Shown: in pieces, positions 1-9,299 of the stretch
Layout of the letters: each line of letters starts with the position of its first letter
Numbering within the stretch: the first letter of the stretch is position 1
Origin: Oscillospiraceae bacterium
GTDB lineage: Bacteria > Bacillota > Clostridia > Oscillospirales > Oscillospiraceae
DNA: 64,000 bases
Direction of reading: 5' to 3'
Assembly (NCBI GenBank): GCA_017527825.1
Contig: JAFXPO010000044.1
Coordinates: forward strand, 23,297-87,296
Made by a program: the position numbers and the translations under genes
Notes under the pieces: model-generated
Seen by the model: the letters and a program-made list of their open reading frames with translations, nothing else
What the model was told of the DNA's origin: nothing
Databases searched by the model: none

Positions 1-1930
<1,930 letters not shown>

Positions 1931-1991
1931 TTGGGTACGTCCTCACTTTCTCAGCTGTTTTTTGTTGGAAAGCACTAAATTTCGCTTCCCG

Positions 1992-2032
1992 TTGACTTGC
2001 TGTCTTGTATTATAGCGCAAATATGCTATAAT
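1992..2032. promoter_or_regulatory. Divergent hutU/lysR promoters on one palindrome
   Basis: A perfect 8-bp inverted repeat, ATTATAGC-N8-GCTATAAT, spans 2009-2032. Its right arm contains TATAAT (2027-2032) for the rightward LysR gene, with TTGTAT (2005-2010) 16 bp upstream. Its left arm, read on the minus strand, contains TATAAT (2014-2009) for hutU, with TTTTCA (2037-2032) 17 bp upstream. One palindrome thus supplies both -10 boxes, and LysR binding here would affect both genes. Promoter assignment is by consensus only. Confidence 0.6.
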
Positions 2033-2089
2033 GAAAAATATTTAGTTGATATATTTGTTATACTTTTTCTATATATGGAGGAATCGGAT

Positions 2090-2968
2090 ATGACCATTCG
2101 TCAGCTGGAATACTTCTGCGCCGTGGTGGAAGAGAAAAGCGTATCCGCGGCGTCGCGAAAGCTGCATGTGGCGCAGCCGCCGATCTCCCGCCAGATCGCT
2201 CTTTTGGAACAGGAGCTGGGGGTTGAGCTGTTCCGCCGCGGCAATAAGGGCATGCAGCTCACGGACGCCGGCATGAGTCTCTATCAGCAGGGTCGGGCGT
2301 TCATCTCCGACCTCGATCAGCTCGCGGAGCATGTGCGATCGCTGGGCGCAGGCGTGCGAGGCTCGGTGCGTATCGGCGTGCTGCACTCCACCGTCCCCTA
2401 CACGCTGCCGTTCCTGCGCTCCTATCACGCGGCGTACCCGCAGGTGGAGCTTTACACCCGGCTCGGCTCGCCGCAGGACCTGGTTGCCGATCTCAACCGT
2501 GGCGAGCTGAACGTGTTGTTTCTTCGCGCGGGCGTCAAGGAAACCATCGGGCTGCGGGAGCGGATCGTGGGCGAGGATCGCCTGAAGCTCATCATGACCG
2601 CCGCGACCGATCCCGCGCCGGAACTGGACGAGGTACCGGTGGAACGGCTGCGGGGCGTGCCGATGTGTCTGCTGCGCAGCGACGACCTGTGGGGCTACAC
2701 AGAGGTGCTGCTCAAGGAGTGCCAGCGCAGCGGTTTCACCCCTGAGGTGGTGTATCAATGCTATGACACCACTATGCCGATGCAGCTGGTGCAATCCGGT
2801 CTCGGCGTCAGCTTCCTGCCGGAGAGCATCGTCGAGACGCTTCCCCACGCGGGCATCTACGCCAAGCCGATTCGCGGGCTGAACGAAAAGTCCTACGCGG
2901 TGCTGGCGTGGAACGAGACCGGTTACCTCTCCGGCAGCGTGGAGCTGTTCACCCAATTTGAGCCGTAA
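2090..2968 (+). CDS. LysR-family transcriptional regulator
   Basis: A 292-aa LysR regulator: an N-terminal winged helix-turn-helix (residues 1-60, MTIRQLEYFCAVVEEKSVSA then AQPPISRQIALLEQELG) and a type-2 periplasmic-binding-protein effector domain (about 90-290). An upstream in-frame start at 1997 is possible, but the ATG at 2090 fits the family's N-terminus and has GGAGGAA six bases before it. It is divergent from urocanate hydratase, the usual geometry for a LysR controlling its neighbour, so it probably controls hutU and possibly hutH. The effector is inferred to be urocanate or histidine; nothing in the sequence proves this. A strong terminator follows the stop codon. Confidence 0.93.
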   Translation: MTIRQLEYFCAVVEEKSVSAASRKLHVAQPPISRQIALLEQELGVELFRRGNKGMQLTDAGMSLYQQGRAFISDLDQLAEHVRSLGAGVRGSVRIGVLHSTVPYTLPFLRSYHAAYPQVELYTRLGSPQDLVADLNRGELNVLFLRAGVKETIGLRERIVGEDRLKLIMTAATDPAPELDEVPVERLRGVPMCLLRSDDLWGYTEVLLKECQRSGFTPEVVYQCYDTTMPMQLVQSGLGVSFLPESIVETLPHAGIYAKPIRGLNEKSYAVLAWNETGYLSGSVELFTQFEP

Positions 2969-3001
2969 AAAGAGCCGCGATCGTGTGATCGCGGCTCTTT
3001 T
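2968..3001. terminator. Bidirectional terminator between lysR and hutH
   Basis: A 15-bp perfect stem (2968-2982 with 2987-3001), GTGT loop, A-run on one side and T-run on the other. It serves the convergent LysR (+) and hutH (-) genes. Confidence 0.9.
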
Positions 3002-3012
3002 GTTTGGTTCGC

Positions 3013-4581
3013 TTATTCGAAGTCGGGGATGAACTTCTTGACGATCTCCAGCAGCTCGCCGGAACGGATCATCTCTTCGCAGGCGCGGATGTCGGGCCAG
3101 ATCTCGCGGTCGATCTCGTAGAACGCGACCTTCTCGCGGACGTGGTCATAAATCGCCTGATGCAGCGGGGTGATGCCGTTGCCGTGGGTGCCCACGCGGC
3201 GGCGAATGTCGATCGCCTGGCAGGCGGTCATCAGCTCGTCAGCCAGCACGTCCTGCGTGTTCTTGAGGATCATGCGGGCCTTGCGCGCGGCGGTGGTGCC
3301 CATGGAGACGATATCCTCCTGGTTCGCGGAAGACGGGATGGAGTCGACGGACGCGGGATGCGCGTAGACCTTGTTCTCGCTGACCATGGACGCCGCGGCG
3401 TACTGCACGATCATAAAGCCGGAGTTGACGCCCGCCTGGGTGGTCAGGAACGGGGTCAGACCGTTGGAGAGCGCGGCGTTGACCATGCGCTCGGTGCGGC
3501 GCTCGGAGGAATCCGCCAGCTCGGAAGCGGCGATGCCGAGGAAATCGAACGGGAGCGCCATGGGCTCGCCATGGAAGTTGCCGCCGGAGATGACCGCCTC
3601 GTCGTCGAGGAACATCAGCGGGTTGTCGGTGACGGCGTTGAGCTCGATCTCGACCTTCTCCTTGACGAAGTCGAGCGCGTCACGGCAGGCGCCGTGCAGC
3701 TGCGGGACGCAGCGGAGCGCGTAGGCGTCCTGTACGCGGTCACCCTGCGCCTTGTCGATAATCTCGGAGCCATCGAGCAGCTTGCGCATGTTGGCGGCGA
3801 CGAGCATCTGACCCTTCTGACCGCGGACCGCATGGACGCGCGGATCGAAGGCGGAGCGCTGGGCGGTCAGACCCTCAAAGCTCAGGGACGCGATCACGTC
3901 GCCGAGCTGCGCCGCGCAGATGGTGTCATACAGCGCCAGCGCGCCGACGGAGGTCATCGCGCAGGTGCCGTTGGTCATGCCAAGACCTTCCTTGCTCACG
4001 AGGGTGTCCAGCGTCTTGATGCCGGCCTTCGCCATGGCCTCAGCGCCGCTCATGCGGACGCCTTCGTACCACGCCTCGCCCTTGCCGAGCATCGGCAGCG
4101 TCATGTGCGCCAGAGGCGCGAGGTCGCCGGAGGAGCCGAGGGAGCCCTTCTCGGGAATGATTGGGGTGACGCCCTTGTTGAGCATCTCGACGAGCATCTC
4201 GACGAGCAGCGGACGCACGCCGGACACGCCGCCGCACAGGGCGTTGGCGCGCAGCAGCATCATGCCGCGGGAAATTTCGGGCGCGTAGGGATCGCCGGCT
4301 GCCGTGCAGTGGCTGAGGATCAGGTTGGTGGAGAGCTGGTTGGACATCTCCTTGGGGACGGCGACCTTCTGGAACTCGCCGAAGCCGGTGGTGATACCGT
4401 AGGCAACTCTGCCCTCGGCAGCGATCTTATCCGCCAGCGCGCGGGACTTCTTCATCGCCTCCAGAGCGCTGTCCGCCAGCTCGACCTTGGCGCCGAAGCG
4501 CGCGACAGCCACGAAGCTCTCCAGCGTCAGGCTGTGGCCGTCCATTACGATCTCTTTGATCGCGGAAGGATTCATGATCAT
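3013..4581 (-). CDS. hutH: Histidine ammonia-lyase
   Basis: First enzyme of histidine degradation: non-oxidative removal of ammonia from L-histidine to give urocanate. 522 aa, normal family length (about 510). The catalytic MIO group forms from three consecutive residues in GSLGSSGDLAPLAHM; here they are Ser150-Ser151-Gly152 instead of the usual Ala-Ser-Gly. Conserved elements include YGITTGFGEF (Tyr61), SH at 90-91, the TDNPLMF and SGGNFHGEP blocks, and SANQEDIVSMG, where most bacterial enzymes have His in place of Ile. The start ATG at 4581 has GTGAGG nine bases upstream; an ATG two codons later is possible. It lies near hutU, ftcD, fchA and hutD, so histidine rather than phenylalanine or tyrosine is the expected substrate. 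Confidence 0.95.
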   Translation of the reverse strand: MIMNPSAIKEIVMDGHSLTLESFVAVARFGAKVELADSALEAMKKSRALADKIAAEGRVAYGITTGFGEFQKVAVPKEMSNQLSTNLILSHCTAAGDPYAPEISRGMMLLRANALCGGVSGVRPLLVEMLVEMLNKGVTPIIPEKGSLGSSGDLAPLAHMTLPMLGKGEAWYEGVRMSGAEAMAKAGIKTLDTLVSKEGLGMTNGTCAMTSVGALALYDTICAAQLGDVIASLSFEGLTAQRSAFDPRVHAVRGQKGQMLVAANMRKLLDGSEIIDKAQGDRVQDAYALRCVPQLHGACRDALDFVKEKVEIELNAVTDNPLMFLDDEAVISGGNFHGEPMALPFDFLGIAASELADSSERRTERMVNAALSNGLTPFLTTQAGVNSGFMIVQYAAASMVSENKVYAHPASVDSIPSSANQEDIVSMGTTAARKARMILKNTQDVLADELMTACQAIDIRRRVGTHGNGITPLHQAIYDHVREKVAFYEIDREIWPDIRACEEMIRSGELLEIVKKFIPDFE

Positions 4582-4780
4582 AATTCTCTACCTCACTTTT
4601 TTAATCTTTGCCGCGGCGCGAACCGCACCGTTTCAGGCAAGTGACCTTTGTGACGTGTGAGAAAATGTACGGGTCGCGGTAAGTACCCCCGCCTGCCCAA
4701 AGCGGACGCCGTGACCTATGGTCAAGGGTGATTTACCCTTAAACTGTCCTTAGCATACCCTCGTTTTTGTATAATGTCAA
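4582..4780 (-). promoter_or_regulatory. hutH promoter with long structured leader
   Basis: On the minus strand TTGACA (4780-4775), a 17-bp spacer and TATGCT (4757-4752) form a near-consensus promoter. Transcription would start near 4745, giving a leader of about 160 nt. Right at the start lies the dyad AAGGGT-N5-ACCCTT (4724-4740), directly followed by GACC-TAT-GGTC (4713-4723). The dyad could be an operator or a small RNA hairpin. Confidence 0.65.
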
Positions 4781-4866
4781 CAGTTTTTTTCTGGATTTCT
4801 TCAGTTTTTTGTGCATTATATCAGCACCACTGTAACGTGGTGCTTTAGTAAAGCGCTCTGAAAAAT

Positions 4867-4896
4867 CAAACGGTCACCCTTTCGGGCGACCGTTTG
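4867..4896 (-). terminator. Terminator of the small membrane-protein gene
   Basis: Stem CAAACGGTCACCC / GGGCGACCGTTTG with a TTTC loop and one mismatch; read on the minus strand it ends in an ATTTTT tail, four bases after the stop codon of the gene at 4901-5401. Confidence 0.85.
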
Positions 4897-4900
4897 CGCG

Positions 4901-5401
4901 TCATTTTTTCTTGTTTCGATTGCGGATTGCCTCCGCCTTGTCACGGGTATCCTTGCCGTTGAAAACACGAATCTCAGGGTTCTGTTTCTTCGCCAGCTTG
5001 AGGATTTCCTTGGCGTCCTCGTTGGTGAAGTAGTTGCGCTTGGTGCGGTCACCCTTGGTGAAATAGAGGATCGTGCGTCCGCTGCCCGCGGGGTCCGGCT
5101 CATGGGTCACAGCGTAGAGGTCTTTCCAGTTCCAGCGCTCATAGTTGGTGGTGACCTGCATCTGGTAATAGATTTCCAGCCCGCGCTCCGTCACCGTAAC
5201 ATATTTCTCCATCAGCATCGCCAGCGCGTAGAGCACAGCGAATATAAGCGCAATCTTCCACCGCGTCACAGCGCCGCCCAAAAGCAGCATGGCAACCACG
5301 AACCAGCCGCCGTATTTGATGCGGTTGTTCCGTTTGAGCGTGTCAATGGCAGAATATTTGGGACCGGGAACGGATTCCCACGGCAGTACGGTACGACGCA
5401 T
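4901..5401 (-). CDS. Small two-helix membrane protein, PH-like domain
   Basis: 166 aa. Two membrane helices (about residues 31-47 and 50-64) are followed by a beta-rich soluble part (about 66-135, with YVTVTERGLEIYYQ and GRTILYFTKGD) and a very basic C-terminus. The arrangement resembles bacterial PH-like/YcxB-type membrane proteins, in which two helices precede a PH-fold domain; that is a resemblance only. The start has AAGGAG nine bases upstream. It stands alone between two terminators, inside the histidine cluster but not in an operon with its genes. No function can be assigned. Confidence 0.8.
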   Translation of the reverse strand: MRRTVLPWESVPGPKYSAIDTLKRNNRIKYGGWFVVAMLLLGGAVTRWKIALIFAVLYALAMLMEKYVTVTERGLEIYYQMQVTTNYERWNWKDLYAVTHEPDPAGSGRTILYFTKGDRTKRNYFTNEDAKEILKLAKKQNPEIRVFNGKDTRDKAEAIRNRNKKK

Positions 5402-5424
5402 GGCGTTTCTCCTTTTTCATGGAT

Positions 5425-5451
5425 AAGGCGAGGGGACGAGCCCCTCGCCTT
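5425..5451 (-). terminator. Hairpin terminator after the NhaC gene
   Basis: Perfect 11-bp GC-rich stem AAGGCGAGGGG / CCCCTCGCCTT with a 5-nt loop, 33 bp downstream of the NhaC-family gene on its strand. The T-tail is weak. Confidence 0.75.
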
Positions 5452-5483
5452 ATGTACTATTCTATCCGATTTCGACGGACAAA

Positions 5484-7040
5484 TCAAGCCTGGGGCTTGG
5501 GAGCCTTGCCGGCAGCACGAGCAGCCTCAAGCTGCTTGACGGCGTAGGCGTGAGCCTCCTCCGGGCAAGCGGCGGGAGCCTTCTTCACGGTCTTGCCGAA
5601 CAGGTTGGTGTAGGAACCGTCGGCCCAGAAGATGTTGCGACCGAAGAACGCGGTGATGAACGCATAGATCGGGTTGAGCAGGTTGACGAACGCGAACGGG
5701 AAATAGACGAACGGGTGGATGCCCAGAACGCCCATCTGATACGCGCCGCAGCCAGTCCAGGGGAACATAACCGCCCACAGGGTACCGGCATCTTCGAGGG
5801 TACGGGAGAGCATGTTGCGCGCGAGACCCATCTCGTCGTACTTGTCCATGTACAGCGGAGCGGGAACGCTGACACCGAGGAACTGGTCGCCCATCGCGGC
5901 ATCGCAGAAGATGGAGGTGACCATGGTGGCGAGAACGAGCTGCCAAACGGTCTTGATCTTGTGCTTCAGGCCGCCGAACAGAGCCTCGACGCAGCCCGCG
6001 CGCTCCAGAGCGCCGCCGTAAGCGACAGCCAGGATGACGAGGTTGATCGTCCACATGGTGTTATCCATGCCGCCCTTGGCGAGCAGCTGGTTGACCAGCT
6101 CCGCAGCTTCTTCGGTGACAGCGCCGCCAGCCTCAGCCTCGAGCCAGGGACCATAGTGCAGGATATCGAAGATGTCGCTGAGGCCGTAGCCCATGTCACG
6201 CTGGAAGATCAGCGCAAAGATGACACCGGTAGCGACGGAGATCATGATACCGATGAGACCGGGCACCTTCAGGATGCAGACCACGATGATGACCAAGATC
6301 GGGATGAGCAGCGCGACGTTGATGTGGCAGACCTGCTGCATCGCCGCCTGAATGCCCTGAGCGAGTTCGGGGTCATAGTTGGAAACGTCGACATTCAGAC
6401 CAAGGATCGTGTAAAGGATGATCGCCAGCAGGAAGGTCGGACCGGTGGTGGAGACCATCGCGTTGACGTGGTCGAACAGACCGGTGTTGGAAACGCCAGC
6501 GGCGAGGTTGGTGGTGTCGGACAGCGGGGAGAACTTATCGCCGACGTACGCGCCGGAGATGATCATGCCAGCGGTCATGGCGGGGTTGATGCCGAGACCG
6601 GCGCCGACGCCGAGCATCGCGATACCGATGGTAGCGGTGGCGGTCCAGGAGGAGCCGCACGCCAAGCCGACGATCGCGCACAGGCAGCAGCCGACCGGCA
6701 GGAACAGCTTCGGGGTCAGAAGATTCAGACCGTAATAAATCAGAGCGGGGATGGTGCCGGACATCATGAAGGACGAAATCAGAAGGCCGACCGTCATGAG
6801 GATCAGCAACGCTTCGAGCGTGTTGTACAGGCGCTCCAGCATACCGGCGACCATATCGGAGAAGCTGTGACCGCACAGCCCGCCGATGGCGCAGGCAACG
6901 CACATGGCAACGATCAAGGGCATGTGAGCGTCCACATAGTCGCCCTTCGCCAGACCGTAGATCATGAGACCCGCCATCACGATGATGGGCAGCAACGCCT
7001 CAAGTACGTTCGGGAGTCTTACTTTCTTTTCACTAGCCAT
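5484..7040 (-). CDS. NhaC-family Na+/H+ antiporter
   Basis: 518 aa when started at the ATG at 7040 (MASEKKVRLPNVLEALLP), preceded by GAGAGG ten bases upstream; the longer open frame to 7136 has an atypical arginine-rich beginning. A polytopic membrane protein with roughly 11-12 helices and NhaC hallmarks: GLACGSSWTATATIGIAML, the polar SGAYVGDKFSPLSDTTNLA segment that carries the ion-binding residues, and MFPWTGCGAYQM near the end. NhaC relatives exchange Na+ for H+, and some exchange organic ions (malate/lactate MleN). Its position between hutH and hisS suggests histidine uptake or glutamate/Na+ exchange linked to histidine breakdown, but this is inference. It has its own promoter and leader. 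Confidence 0.93.
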   Translation of the reverse strand: MASEKKVRLPNVLEALLPIIVMAGLMIYGLAKGDYVDAHMPLIVAMCVACAIGGLCGHSFSDMVAGMLERLYNTLEALLILMTVGLLISSFMMSGTIPALIYYGLNLLTPKLFLPVGCCLCAIVGLACGSSWTATATIGIAMLGVGAGLGINPAMTAGMIISGAYVGDKFSPLSDTTNLAAGVSNTGLFDHVNAMVSTTGPTFLLAIILYTILGLNVDVSNYDPELAQGIQAAMQQVCHINVALLIPILVIIVVCILKVPGLIGIMISVATGVIFALIFQRDMGYGLSDIFDILHYGPWLEAEAGGAVTEEAAELVNQLLAKGGMDNTMWTINLVILAVAYGGALERAGCVEALFGGLKHKIKTVWQLVLATMVTSIFCDAAMGDQFLGVSVPAPLYMDKYDEMGLARNMLSRTLEDAGTLWAVMFPWTGCGAYQMGVLGIHPFVYFPFAFVNLLNPIYAFITAFFGRNIFWADGSYTNLFGKTVKKAPAACPEEAHAYAVKQLEAARAAGKAPKPQA

Positions 7041-7200
7041 AGAAAAATAACCTCTCTCTCCATTTTTTCTTTTCCGTCTCACGGGAAACCGTTTGGGCAA
7101 ACGGCTCTCACACACTCTCCCGTTTCGGCGGAGCACCGATGCGAGGGAGTCGCATCAGTGTTTTCGGTAGTACTATACCACAACCATCTGTTAATTTCAA
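7041..7200 (-). promoter_or_regulatory. Promoter and hairpin-rich leader of the NhaC gene
   Basis: Minus-strand TTGAAA (7200-7195), 17-bp spacer, TATAGT (7177-7172). The leader of about 125 nt contains two perfect hairpins: GATGCGA-N5-TCGCATC (7139-7157) and CCGTTTG-GG-CAAACGG (7089-7104). No known riboswitch consensus was recognised. Confidence 0.65.
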
Positions 7201-7299
7201 CAAAAAAGTTGCGGTTCCTAAAAATTTTTTTGTATTTCATGTAATTACCGCAGTTTTGCGCTGTCACTTTACCTTGTTATTGTACTAACGCAACGTATT

Positions 7300-7330
7300 A
7301 CTTGACAATTTCATGGCAAGTGCGTAAAAT
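7300..7330 (+). promoter_or_regulatory. hisS promoter overlapped by a dyad
   Basis: TTGACA (7302-7307), 17-bp spacer, TAAAAT (7325-7330). A near-perfect inverted repeat, ACTTGACA-N6-TGGCAAGT (7300-7321), covers the -35 box and would block it if bound by a repressor, for example the YerC-type protein encoded just downstream. Confidence 0.65.
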
Positions 7331-7361
7331 ACCTTTTAACAAGCTTTTGGAGGGATTCTCT

Positions 7362-8720
7362 ATGGAAAAGATCAAGGCACGCACACTCTCCGGTTTTATG
7401 GAGCTGCTCCCCGGAGCGCAGATGCAAATGGAGCGGATCATGGAAACCATCCGCTCGTCCTATTCATTATATGGTTACACACCGCTGGACACCCCACTGA
7501 TCGAGGCGAGCGAGATTCTGCTCGCCAAGGGCGGCGGCGAGACGGAGAAGCAGATTTACCGCTTCACCAAGGGCGACACCGATCTGAGCCTGCGCTTCGA
7601 CCTGACGGTGCCGCTGGCGAAGTACGTCGCGCTGCACTACGCGGAGCTTGCTTTTCCGTTCAAGCGTTTCCAGATCGGCAAGGTCTACCGCGGCGAGCGC
7701 GCGCAGCGCGGCCGCTTCCGCGAGTTCTATCAGGCGGACATCGACATCATCGGCGACACCCAGCTGGACATCGCCAACGACGCGGAGATTCCCGCAATCA
7801 TTTACACGGTGTTCTCCCGTCTCGGTCTCAAGCGCTTCCAGATTCGCATTAACAACCGCCGCATTCTCAACGGCTTCTACGCCATGCTGGGGTTGACGGA
7901 AAAATCCGGCGACATCATGCGCACGGTGGACAAGCTGGAGAAGATCGGCGTGGACGGCGTCCGCGCCATTCTGGTGGACGATCTGGGGCTGAGCGCCGAA
8001 CAGGCGGACGAGATTCTCGGCTTCACCGGCATCCGCGGCACCAACGACGAGGTGCTGCATGCCCTGGAGGGCTACCGCGGCCGCAACGAGCTGTTTGACA
8101 CCGGTCTCGACGAGCTGATCACCGTCACAAAGTACCTCGGCGGCTTCGGCGTCCCGCAGGACAACTTTGCCGTCGATCTCACCATCGCCCGCGGTCTTGA
8201 TTACTACACCGGCACGGTGTACGAGACCTCGCTTCTCGATCACCCGGAGATCGGTTCGGTCTGCTCCGGCGGACGCTACGACAACCTCGCGGAGTATTAC
8301 ACCGACCGTCAGCTGCCGGGCGTGGGCATTTCCATCGGTCTGACGCGCCTGTTCTACGTCCTCGGCGAGCAGGGGATGCTCAACGACAAGGTTCCCATGG
8401 CGCCCGCGGATGTGCTGATCCTGCCGATGACGGAGGACCTCTCCGCCGCTGTGGAGCTGGGCACGATGCTCCGCAACCGCGGTCTGCGCACGCAGCTTTA
8501 CACCGAGGCGAAGAAATTCAAGCAGAAGATGAACTACGCCGACAAGCTGGGCGTTCCCTTCGTTCTCTTCCTGGGCGAGGACGAGATCAACGCCGGCATC
8601 GTGTCCTGCAAGAACATGAAGTCCGGCGAACAGGAGAAACTCTCCCCTGCCGCCGCCGCGGACAAGATCGCCGCTTACGTCGACGAGCAGAAGCACGTTC
8701 CCTCTGTGCTCGACATCTGA
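7362..8720 (+). CDS. hisS: Histidyl-tRNA synthetase
   Basis: Class II synthetase charging tRNA-His. 452 aa from the ATG at 7362 (GGAGGG seven bases upstream); longer open-frame starts lie within the promoter. Motif 2 is FKRFQIGKVYRGERAQRGRF, the histidine-specific motifs are RGLDYYTGTVYE and SGGRYDNL, and motif 3 reads VGISIGLTRLF. The C-terminal anticodon-binding domain runs from about residue 345 (ILPMTED to GEQEKL), so this is a full synthetase rather than the HisZ regulatory paralogue, which lacks that domain. Motif 3 is closer to the archaeal/eukaryotic GxSxGxxR form than to the usual bacterial GxGxGxER. It sits in a histidine-degradation cluster with its own operator-like promoter; it could be the sole copy or a second one. 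Confidence 0.93.
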   Translation: MEKIKARTLSGFMELLPGAQMQMERIMETIRSSYSLYGYTPLDTPLIEASEILLAKGGGETEKQIYRFTKGDTDLSLRFDLTVPLAKYVALHYAELAFPFKRFQIGKVYRGERAQRGRFREFYQADIDIIGDTQLDIANDAEIPAIIYTVFSRLGLKRFQIRINNRRILNGFYAMLGLTEKSGDIMRTVDKLEKIGVDGVRAILVDDLGLSAEQADEILGFTGIRGTNDEVLHALEGYRGRNELFDTGLDELITVTKYLGGFGVPQDNFAVDLTIARGLDYYTGTVYETSLLDHPEIGSVCSGGRYDNLAEYYTDRQLPGVGISIGLTRLFYVLGEQGMLNDKVPMAPADVLILPMTEDLSAAVELGTMLRNRGLRTQLYTEAKKFKQKMNYADKLGVPFVLFLGEDEINAGIVSCKNMKSGEQEKLSPAAAADKIAAYVDEQKHVPSVLDI

Positions 8721-8726
8721 CAAGCA

Positions 8727-8762
8727 AAAAACGGTCGCTTCCCGAAGGAAGCGACCGTTTTT
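8727..8762. terminator. Bidirectional terminator hisS / yerC-like
   Basis: 16-bp perfect stem (8727-8742 with 8747-8762), CGAA loop, flanked by A5 and T5. It serves the convergent hisS and YerC-type genes. Confidence 0.92.
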
Positions 8763-9064
8763 CACTCTTTCTCTTTGCCGTACCGGCGATCAAGCACGGT
8801 CTTGTAGCCCTCTGCCCCGTAGTTGAGGCATTTGTTGACCCTCGTGATGGTGGTCGACGACACACTGATCTTGGAGGAAATGTTGGAGAACGTGCTCCCC
8901 TTGTACAACTCATCGGCTACCTGAAAGCGCTGCGTCATGGCGAGAATCTCGCCGAATGTACACAAATCGTCAAAGAAACGGTAGCACTCCTCTTTATCCT
9001 TCAGAGACAAAATAGCCTCAAAGAGTCGATCGGTTTCCTCTGACTTCATTTTGCTCTCGTACAT
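8762..9064 (-). CDS. YerC/YecD-type TrpR-superfamily repressor
   Basis: 100 aa from the ATG at 9064 (GGAGG eight bases upstream). TrpR-like all-helical protein: residues about 20-60 give the dimer helices and SSKISVSSTTITRVNKCL the helix-turn-helix. This Firmicute family has been proposed as a histidine-responsive repressor of histidine metabolism. Its position between hisS and ftcD, convergent to hisS, makes histidine-dependent control of the cluster likely. The protein's own promoter carries the dyad GCAAC-N6-GTTGC, consistent with autoregulation. Confidence 0.88.
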   Translation of the reverse strand: MYESKMKSEETDRLFEAILSLKDKEECYRFFDDLCTFGEILAMTQRFQVADELYKGSTFSNISSKISVSSTTITRVNKCLNYGAEGYKTVLDRRYGKEKE

Positions 9065-9090
9065 ATTGTCAACCTCCACGCTGAAGCAAC

Positions 9091-9147
9091 GCAACTCTTT
9101 TGTTGCATATTCACAATTATTATACGCAATCAGCGCATTCTTTGCAA
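9091..9147 (-). promoter_or_regulatory. Promoter and operator of the YerC-type gene
   Basis: Minus-strand TTGCAA (9147-9142), 17-bp spacer, TATAAT (9124-9119). Just downstream of the expected start, GCAAC-N6-GTTGC (9091-9106) forms a short dyad that could be an operator. Confidence 0.6.
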
Positions 9148-9233
9148 GGGTTGATCGCTTCTCTTTTTTTGGATTTTTCGGGCAATTGCAAAAAAATATA
9201 AAGGAAATCCGCGGAAAAATCGAAATGAATATG

Positions 9234-9263
9234 TTTACGAACCCCTCGCTCCGGCGCTATAAT
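9234..9263 (+). promoter_or_regulatory. Promoter of the ftcD-fchA-hutD operon
   Basis: TTTACG (9234-9239), 18-bp spacer, TATAAT (9258-9263), followed by a 30-nt leader to the AAGGAGG at 9285-9291. Confidence 0.6.
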
Positions 9264-9299
9264 AGGCTTATCCCAATAAAATTTAAGGAGGATTCCGCC

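Noticed and set aside
3004..4644. Plus-strand frame of over 500 codons
   Set aside because: Antisense to histidine ammonia-lyase; no recognisable domain and no ribosome binding site.
7362..8720. HisZ, the ATP-phosphoribosyltransferase regulatory subunit
   Set aside because: A C-terminal anticodon-binding domain and the full set of HisRS motifs are present, and no hisG is adjacent.
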